This document shows, one piece after another, positions 6,046 to 9,805 of a DNA stretch of 9,805 nt (positions are counted from its first letter, which is position 1; every line of letters starts with the position of its first letter). The position numbers and the translations under genes were made by a program. Source of the DNA: an uncultured Clostridia bacterium (GTDB taxonomy: Bacteria > Bacillota > Clostridia > Oscillospirales > Acutalibacteraceae); assembly GCA_946186535.1 (NCBI GenBank), contig CAMHNT010000070.1, forward strand, positions 1 through 9,805, written 5' to 3'. The notes beneath the pieces are model-generated. The model did no database searches and was not told the DNA's origin. It saw only the letters and a program-made list of their open reading frames with translations.

Positions 6046-7230
6046 ATGGCAGGTAATCCTAAAAAGGACTTCAAGGACGGTTATGATGTTCTTGGCGACT
6101 ACAAAACACCGTCGAGATCTTTCGGAAAGAAAAAGAAGAAAAAAAGAGTCGGACTTATTATAAGAAATGTTTTTCTTGTTCTTCTGGCGATTGTGATGGC
6201 GGTTTCGGGAACAGGCTTTATATACTATTACAACACGCTTGATTCGCTTAACTATAAGGATACGGGCGACTTCGATGAATCCGAAAATTATAACGCAGGC
6301 GACAAAAAGAAAAATTCGGAGTATGATATCGATATCAACGACGGATACGTCAACATGGATCTGAGCGAGGGATCGCTCCTGAACGATCCGATGGTTCTTA
6401 ATGTTCTCCTTTTCGGCGCGGACAAAAACGACGGTACAAGTCAGCGAAGCGATACGATGATTTTGCTTTCGGTTGACAACCGTCACCAGAAGCTGAAGCT
6501 CACTTCGTTCATGCGTGACACATGGGTTTATATACCGGATTACGGCTATTCAAAGCTTAACCACGCTTATGCTTACGGCGGCCCTAAGCTTGCGATTTCG
6601 ACCATTGAACAGAACTTCGGAGTGAGCATAGACCGATATGCGATAGTTGACTTCAAAAGCTTCAGATCAATCATTGACATTCTGGGCGGAATTGACATTG
6701 AGCTTTCCGATGAGGAGATCGACTATATAAACTGGCAGTCATGGAAGAACAATCAGGTTGAAACAAGAAACGAGCTTCAGGATTCGGCAGGTATCGTTCA
6801 CCTCAACGGAAGACAGGCTCTCTGGTATGCACGAGACAGAGGAGACGCAGCGGCAGGATTTTCCGGAAGCGACTTCGACAGAACAGACCGTCAGAGAAAG
6901 CTTTTGAAAACATTGGCGAACAGCATGAAATCGGCTTCGCTTTCACAGATCGTAAGCATTGTGAACGAAATAGGTCCGCTTATTACGACGAACCTGAAAA
7001 AGACTGAAATCACAACTCTTGTTGCGAATTCACTGACTTATCTTTCCTACGATATGCAGGAGTACAGACTTCCGACCGACGGAAACTATCTTGCAGCATG
7101 GCATTACGGTATGTCGACTCTTGACGTTGCGGACTGGGATACCGAGAGAAAAAATCTCGCTGTTTTTATTTATGAAGAGCTTGTCACGGACGCACTTGAC
7201 GGATATATGACATATCAGGTCAGTGACTGA
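6046..7230 (+). CDS. LytR-CpsA-Psr (LCP) family cell-envelope protein
   Basis: 394 aa. ATG at 6046 with AAAGGA at 6031-6036. The N-terminus is cytoplasmic and very basic (GKKKKKKR, 27-34), followed by one transmembrane helix at about 37-61, a low-complexity acidic/lysine linker (72-108), and the extracellular LCP domain from about 116. Hallmarks of the domain: NVLLFGADKNDGTSQRSDTMILLS with R134 and D136, FMRDTWVYIPDYGYSKLNHAYAYGGP (155-180) with R157, D158 and K170, VDFKSFRSIIDILGGIDIEL (201-220), LNGRQALWYARDR (253-265), and SDFDRTDRQRKLL (275-287). Characterised LCP enzymes transfer undecaprenyl-linked polymers such as teichoic acids or capsule onto peptidoglycan. The acceptor here cannot be read from sequence. 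Monocistronic, closed by a strong terminator. Confidence 0.93.
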   Translation: MAGNPKKDFKDGYDVLGDYKTPSRSFGKKKKKKRVGLIIRNVFLVLLAIVMAVSGTGFIYYYNTLDSLNYKDTGDFDESENYNAGDKKKNSEYDIDINDGYVNMDLSEGSLLNDPMVLNVLLFGADKNDGTSQRSDTMILLSVDNRHQKLKLTSFMRDTWVYIPDYGYSKLNHAYAYGGPKLAISTIEQNFGVSIDRYAIVDFKSFRSIIDILGGIDIELSDEEIDYINWQSWKNNQVETRNELQDSAGIVHLNGRQALWYARDRGDAAAGFSGSDFDRTDRQRKLLKTLANSMKSASLSQIVSIVNEIGPLITTNLKKTEITTLVANSLTYLSYDMQEYRLPTDGNYLAAWHYGMSTLDVADWDTERKNLAVFIYEELVTDALDGYMTYQVSD

Positions 7231-7252
7231 GAAAACTGAATAATAAAATATG

Positions 7253-7296
7253 AAACTGCAGACCTGAACCAATCAGGCTGCAGTTTTTTGTTTTTA
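7253..7296 (+). terminator. Rho-independent terminator of the LCP gene
   Basis: AAACTGCAG (7253-7261) and CCTGA (7263-7267) pair with TCAGG (7273-7277) and CTGCAGTTT (7278-7286), with a single bulged A and a short loop. The stem runs into TTTTTTGTTTTT. This is a textbook intrinsic terminator 23 nt after the stop codon. Confidence 0.92.
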
Positions 7297-7317
7297 ATAC
7301 TAATTTTCAATTAAAAC

Positions 7318-7434
7318 CTTTAAAAGATTTTCGAGGATAATTTTTGCAAGACAAGGAAGAGCTCGCAGGCAGGCTGTCGTTTGTCTTGCAGCGATGACGC
7401 AGTATTGCAGAAATTAGACCGAAAAGATTTAAAG
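7318..7434. repeat. 117-bp non-coding element with imperfect terminal inverted repeats (REP/MITE-like or structured RNA)
   Basis: The ends CTTTAAAAGATTTTCG (7318-7333) and CGAAAAGATTTAAAG (7420-7434) are complementary over 7 plus 6 bp with a small internal loop. Inside, TGCAAGACAA (7345-7354) and TTGTCTTGCA (7381-7390) form a perfect 10-bp stem around a GC-richer loop. The whole piece can therefore fold into one long cruciform or hairpin. It lies after a strong terminator and contains no ORF. It could be a dispersed intergenic repeat of the kind common in clostridial genomes, or an RNA. A single copy in the window cannot decide. Confidence 0.45.
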
Positions 7435-7461
7435 TGTTTTATTGAAATTTAGTATAAAATT

Positions 7462-7490
7462 CAGGAAAAGTTTTCCTGTTTGCATGCAAA
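7462..7490. promoter_or_regulatory. Two adjacent palindromes upstream of the holin cassette
   Basis: CAGGAAAAGTTTTCCTG (7462-7478) is immediately followed by TTTGCATGCAAA (7479-7490), two perfect palindromes of different sequence. They lie 3 nt after a possible -10 (TATAAA, 7453-7458; no good -35) and 40 nt before the first gene of the cassette. This is a usual position for operator sites, but the binding protein is unknown. The first palindrome could also act as a short RNA hairpin. Confidence 0.4.
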
Positions 7491-7530
7491 ATTTTTCTTC
7501 TTTTTCGGGGCTTATAGGAGGTGAGTTTCT

Positions 7531-7812
7531 ATGACCGAAAGAACATCGAGAGAGGTTGTGAATCAGGCGATCTCGGATTTTGACGATATCAGAGAGGCTA
7601 TCCGAGGTCATAAGGTTGAGGTTCCGTATCCGACGAAAACTTCCGCATATGCCGGGCTTATAGCAAGTATATGCGTCGGTTCAGTTACGGGTGAAATTGT
7701 GAATGATCTTCTGGTTCAGGAGGCTGATTTTATAAAAGGAAATGCAGAGACGTATTTTACGGGGATATGTTTTGAGCCTATAGCCGGGAATATGGAAGAT
7801 TATGACGTATAA
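7531..7812 (+). CDS. Uncharacterised 93-aa protein, first gene of the holin cassette
   Basis: I do not recognise this protein. The ATG at 7531 has a near-perfect ribosome site, AGGAGGTGA at 7516-7524, so it is translated with high likelihood. The N-terminal third is charged and helical (MTERTSREVVNQAISDFDDIREAIRGHKVEVP); the middle (residues 37-61, TSAYAGLIASICVGSVTGEIVNDLL) is mildly hydrophobic and small-residue rich but probably too polar for a membrane span; the C-terminus is acidic (EPIAGNMEDYDV). It is the first of five closely spaced plus-strand ORFs that end with a phage-type holin, so a phage or phage-derived origin is likely by context alone. No function can be assigned. Confidence 0.65.
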   Translation: MTERTSREVVNQAISDFDDIREAIRGHKVEVPYPTKTSAYAGLIASICVGSVTGEIVNDLLVQEADFIKGNAETYFTGICFEPIAGNMEDYDV

Positions 7813-7888
7813 GAAAACATTTGATCTGACAGGTGATTTCTTGACGATGTATTTCAAGTATGACGATATATATTATTTGGAGGTATAA
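7802..7888 (+). CDS. Possible 28-aa small protein filling the gap between the 93-aa and 248-aa genes
   Basis: ATG at 7802 overlaps the end of the previous gene in another frame, and the TAA at 7886-7888 lies two bases before the next ATG, so the ORF fills the gap almost exactly. The peptide starts MTYKKTFDLTGDFLTMYFKY and ends in a tyrosine/aspartate-rich tail. The ribosome site is weak (GGAAG, only 3 nt from the ATG), so expression would depend on coupling with the upstream gene. I list it because the fit is tight; it may be chance. Confidence 0.35.
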   Translation: MTYKKTFDLTGDFLTMYFKYDDIYYLEV

Positions 7889-7890
7889 AA

Positions 7891-8637
7891 ATGGAAAACA
7901 ATGATATTTTGAGAAAACAGATGATAGGAAAAACTAACGCATATTCTCAGGTAACTGAGGATTTCAAGGAGGCTTTTAGAGGATTTGAGGGTGTAAGTTT
8001 CGAGGACTATGTTCCTTCGGAAAACGAAGAGGAAGAAACGGAAGACAGCAGGTATACGCTGATTTATCTTGATAAGAACAAATATCAGTTCCTTAAAATA
8101 AGACCTGATGAAAATCAGATAATCAAGATTTCTCTTCACTGCGGTTCGGGAAGCGTTGAGGGGGAGAATTGGGTTTATGTTGATTCAAGAATAAAAAGCG
8201 ATTATATTTCATACAGCATCGCAAGAACAGCCTATGGAGTAGCTTTCAGCACTATGCCATATATCAGCGACATGAAGGTGAGTTTGTCGGACGGATATTT
8301 GCAGTGCTTCTTCACAAAATTCGAGAATTACGAAGGACAAGAGATAAACGGATTTATTTTTTGTGGAAATTCAAATGATGATACCGAAAGCACAAAGTCC
8401 TATATTTCAAGCGAGGAACATTTGAGACTTGAAAGCTTTTCTGCTTCAAGCAGTTTTGGCGGAGGAAATGCAAACCAGACGGTTCTTCTGAATGCCGTTT
8501 CCTATACGAATCGTCTGATGTGCCGTCATTTGTTCAAGAAATTTCAGACTGAAAACAAGAAGTTCGGAAGAACGAAGCTCAACGGAAAGTTTTTTATTTC
8601 CGGAAGTCATTTCTGCCTTGAAGGAAGAGAGGAATAA
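7891..8637 (+). CDS. Uncharacterised 248-aa protein of the holin cassette
   Basis: Not recognised. The ATG at 7891 has GGAGG at 7879-7883 with a 7-nt spacer. The N-terminal 30 residues look helical, an acidic linker (SENEEEETED, residues 43-52) follows, and the middle is strand-rich (RYTLIYLDKNKYQFLKIRP; WVYVDSRIKSDYISYSIARTAYGVAF; MKVSLSDGYLQCFFTKF). A serine/glycine-rich patch (SFSASSSFGGGNANQ, about 185-199) precedes a basic C-terminal segment (CRHLFKKFQTENKKFGRTK). There is no signal peptide or membrane helix. A beta-rich protein directly before a holin could be a virion, tail or host-interaction protein, or an effector whose release needs the holin. Both are inference from position. The stop is one base before the next small ORF. 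Confidence 0.7.
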   Translation: MENNDILRKQMIGKTNAYSQVTEDFKEAFRGFEGVSFEDYVPSENEEEETEDSRYTLIYLDKNKYQFLKIRPDENQIIKISLHCGSGSVEGENWVYVDSRIKSDYISYSIARTAYGVAFSTMPYISDMKVSLSDGYLQCFFTKFENYEGQEINGFIFCGNSNDDTESTKSYISSEEHLRLESFSASSSFGGGNANQTVLLNAVSYTNRLMCRHLFKKFQTENKKFGRTKLNGKFFISGSHFCLEGREE

Positions 8638-8638
8638 T

Positions 8639-8719
8639 ATGGCTGATTCAGATCGGGCTGTTGAAAAGGCTCTTTCGTATTTTGGAATGAACGGGGCTTT
8701 AAAAGGGGTGTTTTTTTGA
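8639..8719 (+). CDS. 26-aa small protein translationally coupled to the holin
   Basis: ATG at 8639 follows the previous stop by one base (TAATATG) and has GAGGA just upstream. The 26-aa product begins MADSDRAVEKALSYFGMNGA and ends LKGVFF. Its stop overlaps the holin start as TTGA. This is a classic coupled arrangement, so the ORF may serve mainly to bring ribosomes to the weak TTG start of the holin and set its dose, or may encode a small protein in its own right. I know no homologue. Confidence 0.5.
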   Translation: MADSDRAVEKALSYFGMNGALKGVFF

Positions 8720-9153
8720 AACCGGAGGGAATCATAAAATCGGCGCTCAGTGTTATCGCCGGAGTTGCGGCAACGCTTTGCGGACAGTACGGAGTCATGT
8801 TTCTTCTTGTTGCGGCTGCGGTTGTTCTGGATTTTGCGACAGGTATAATAAAAGCCAAGGCTATCGGTCAGGGGCTGGACAGCAAAATTGCGAGACGGGG
8901 TTTCTGGAGAAAGATATCGCTTCTTGCGGCGCTTGCGTTCGGTGTGTTTCTCGATCTTATCGCAGGAGTTCTTCTTGTTAAGGCGGGGATAGTAATTTCA
9001 TCCGAAACACCGTTTGCGCTTGTTGTCGCAAGCTACATCGTTCTTAACGAAAGCATTTCCATAGCGGAAAATCTCTATCAGATAAATCCGGACTCGCTTC
9101 CGAAGGCAGTAATAAATCTTCTTCGTATTGCGAAAGAGAAGTCGGACAAATAG
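8716..9153 (+). CDS. Phage holin family protein (Phage_holin_4 / TcdE-like)
   Basis: 145 aa beginning with TTG at 8716, preceded by AGGGGTG at 8704-8710. Four hydrophobic segments are visible at about 6-22, 25-46, 67-90 and 98-114. The signature LDFATGIIKAKA (38-49), then a polar loop with GQGLDSKIARRGFWRKIS (51-68), and the NESISIAENL motif (111-120) before the C-terminal tail, are typical of the family that includes Clostridium phage holins and the toxin-release holin TcdE. Such proteins oligomerise in the cytoplasmic membrane and form pores that release endolysin or a large protein. Last gene of the cassette. No endolysin follows, which is unusual for a phage lysis module. Confidence 0.88.
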   Translation: MKPEGIIKSALSVIAGVAATLCGQYGVMFLLVAAAVVLDFATGIIKAKAIGQGLDSKIARRGFWRKISLLAALAFGVFLDLIAGVLLVKAGIVISSETPFALVVASYIVLNESISIAENLYQINPDSLPKAVINLLRIAKEKSDK

Positions 9154-9164
9154 TATATTAAAAG

Positions 9165-9216
9165 AAACAGCACCCGTCGGGAGAATGATAATCCCGGAGG
9201 GTGCTGTGTTGTTTTC
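9165..9216. terminator. Bidirectional terminator between the holin and DUF4250 genes
   Basis: ACAGCACCC (9167-9175) pairs with GGGTGCTGT (9199-9207), and inside it CGGGA (9178-9182) pairs with TCCCG (9192-9196), around a short AT-rich loop. The plus strand continues GTTGTTTTC and the minus strand TTTCTTTTAATA, so the hairpin can end transcription from both convergent genes. Confidence 0.9.
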
Positions 9217-9225
9217 ATGTAGAAA

Positions 9226-9402
9226 TCAGACAAATTTATTGAGCGTGCTGTCGTATTCGTAATTTACGGAGGACAGCTTTTCTTTGATTTCGTCCGAATT
9301 GACGCAGAGAGATTTGCAGAGCTCATCGAACGAAGAGAAATTGTCTCGAAGCTGAGTGTTTATATAAGACAAAAGTATGATCGGGTCGTTTGGAATCGGC
9401 AT
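9226..9402 (-). CDS. DUF4250 domain-containing protein
   Basis: 58 aa, beginning MPIPNDPIILLSYINTQLRD and ending YEYDSTLNKFV. The PNDP..LLS..N..LRD opening, the central FDELCKSLCVNSDEIKEKL and the YEYD..LN.FV ending are the pattern I know from DUF4250, a family of about 60-residue clostridial proteins of unknown function. The ATG at 9402 has AAGGAG at 9410-9415 with a 7-nt spacer. The predicted fold is a small helical bundle resembling a DNA-binding or protein-binding helix-turn-helix, which is inference. It stands alone, convergent with the holin cassette, with its promoter probably in or next to the repeat element upstream. Confidence 0.85.
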   Translation of the reverse strand: MPIPNDPIILLSYINTQLRDNFSSFDELCKSLCVNSDEIKEKLSSVNYEYDSTLNKFV

Positions 9403-9440
9403 AGTGATTCTCCTTCTTTTTTATTTCAACTTGTTGTACT

Positions 9441-9637
9441 GTTAAAGTTTTGATCCAACTTTTTCAAAAGTTGGCGGGGTGCATGGGGCAGCGCCCCTGC
9501 TCGCTCGTCGCAACGAGCGAAATCCCTTTATGCTCCACTCAGCGGATAAGTGACGTCCCAAGAGGCAGAGCCGAAGGCGATAGCCGATTGGCTGACGGAA
9601 CTTATGCTTTAGCTGTGGGGGCAGAATAAACTTTAAC
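9441..9637. repeat. 197-bp intergenic repeat element with perfect 10-bp terminal inverted repeats and internal hairpins
   Basis: GTTAAAGTTT (9441-9450) and AAACTTTAAC (9628-9637) are perfect inverted copies. Inside are three strong stems in a row: CCAACTTTT/AAAAGTTGG (9455-9474), GGGGC-AGC-GCCCC (9485-9497) and TCGCTCGT/ACGAGCGA (9501-9520). GATAAGT and ACTTATG then form an outer pair around a GC-rich part containing CCAA/TTGG and small dyads. The beginning (TTTTGATCCAACTTTTTC...) resembles a dispersed intergenic sequence I recall from Ruminococcaceae genomes. No obvious target duplication flanks it, and a 65-aa reading frame on the minus strand inside it is not convincing. A MITE- or REP-like mobile repeat is the best guess. 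Confidence 0.6.
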
Positions 9638-9654
9638 ATGAGATAAAGTTCGGG

Positions 9655-9688
9655 TGGGGGCGAACCTGCTGACAGTGGTTCGCCCCCA
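9655..9688. repeat. Perfect 12-bp GC-rich hairpin
   Basis: TGGGGGCGAACC (9655-9666) pairs perfectly with GGTTCGCCCCCA (9677-9688) around a 10-nt loop. It lies 17 nt beyond the end of the inverted-repeat element and may be part of the same composite repeat. There is no T-run directly after it, so it is a poor intrinsic terminator on the plus strand. On the minus strand the following bases are also not T-rich. Confidence 0.6.
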
Positions 9689-9789
9689 TAGAATTTCTTA
9701 TGGTTTTAACACTTTTTATAGCACGACAGGTTAATTTAATTCGGAAAAACTTATTACATTGAATTGAATAAAAAACAGTAGGTGAAAAA

Positions 9790-9805
9790 ATGTCCTTTCC
9801 AAAAG
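9790..9805 (+). CDS. Start of a plus-strand gene cut by the right edge
   Basis: An ATG at 9790 with AGGTGA at 9780-9785 opens a frame reading MSFPK before the window ends. The ribosome site and the AT-rich upstream region make a real start likely. Family 1 glycosidases (6-phospho-beta-glucosidase type) often begin with this peptide, but five residues cannot support a call. Confidence 0.45.

Noticed and set aside
7873..8139. Minus-strand 88-aa frame opposite the 248-aa gene
   Set aside because: Antisense shadow of an ORF with a strong ribosome site. The phenylalanine/isoleucine-rich composition is typical of AT-rich noncoding frames.
9442..9639. Minus-strand 65-aa reading frame
   Set aside because: It coincides with the terminal-inverted-repeat element, is full of hairpin sequence, and has no ribosome site.
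1..9805. CRISPR array, tRNA or rRNA genes
   Set aside because: No regularly spaced repeats, no tRNA-like T-arm sequence, and no rRNA signature was seen on either strand.

Overview
The window looks like the chromosome of a low-to-moderate GC, Gram-positive anaerobe of the class Clostridia, most likely a Ruminococcus/Oscillospiraceae-type gut bacterium. The inference rests on gene content: a MurT/GatD peptidoglycan-amidating pair, an LCP-family cell-wall protein, the MEP isoprenoid genes ispD and ispF, a DUF4250 protein, a clostridial-type holin, strong AGGAGG ribosome sites and TTGACA-type promoters. The genus call is inference.

Layout. (1) 1-1858, minus strand: murT then gatD (cut by the left edge), joined by an ATGA overlap and driven by a near-consensus promoter at 1830-1858. 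(2) 2070-4289, plus strand: one promoter, then a zinc-ribbon/membrane protein, ispD, ispF and an uncharacterised 144-aa protein. Gaps are tiny and ispD/ispF overlap by ATGA, so this is probably one operon, closed by a bidirectional hairpin at 4328-4370 that also serves the convergent gene on the other side. (3) 4418-4780, minus strand: a 93-aa protein resembling the C-terminal part of anaerobic ribonucleotide reductase. (4) 4800-5201: a gene-free stretch with a GC-rich, strongly self-complementary block, a candidate structured RNA that I cannot assign to a known class, in front of a plus-strand YfbR-like 5'-deoxynucleotidase (5202-5792). (5) 6046-7230: an LCP-family protein followed by a strong terminator. 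(6) 7300-9210: a non-coding inverted-repeat element, tandem palindromes, then a tightly packed cassette of five plus-strand ORFs: unknown 93 aa, unknown 28 aa, unknown 248 aa, unknown 26 aa, and a phage-type holin. It ends in a bidirectional terminator shared with a minus-strand DUF4250 gene. No endolysin, capsid or integrase is visible. (7) 9403-9805: an intergenic repeat with perfect 10-bp terminal inverted repeats, a second strong hairpin, and the first five codons of a plus-strand gene.

How the parts relate. MurT/GatD amidates the lipid II stem peptide, the LCP protein probably attaches polymers to peptidoglycan, and IspD/IspF supply the isoprenoid precursors from which the undecaprenyl carrier for both processes is made, so much of the window serves the cell envelope. 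The YfbR-like enzyme and the NrdD-like protein point to nucleotide metabolism. The holin cassette is the accessory, phage-like part and the least explained coding region. The candidate RNA ahead of the YfbR-like gene is the least explained non-coding region.
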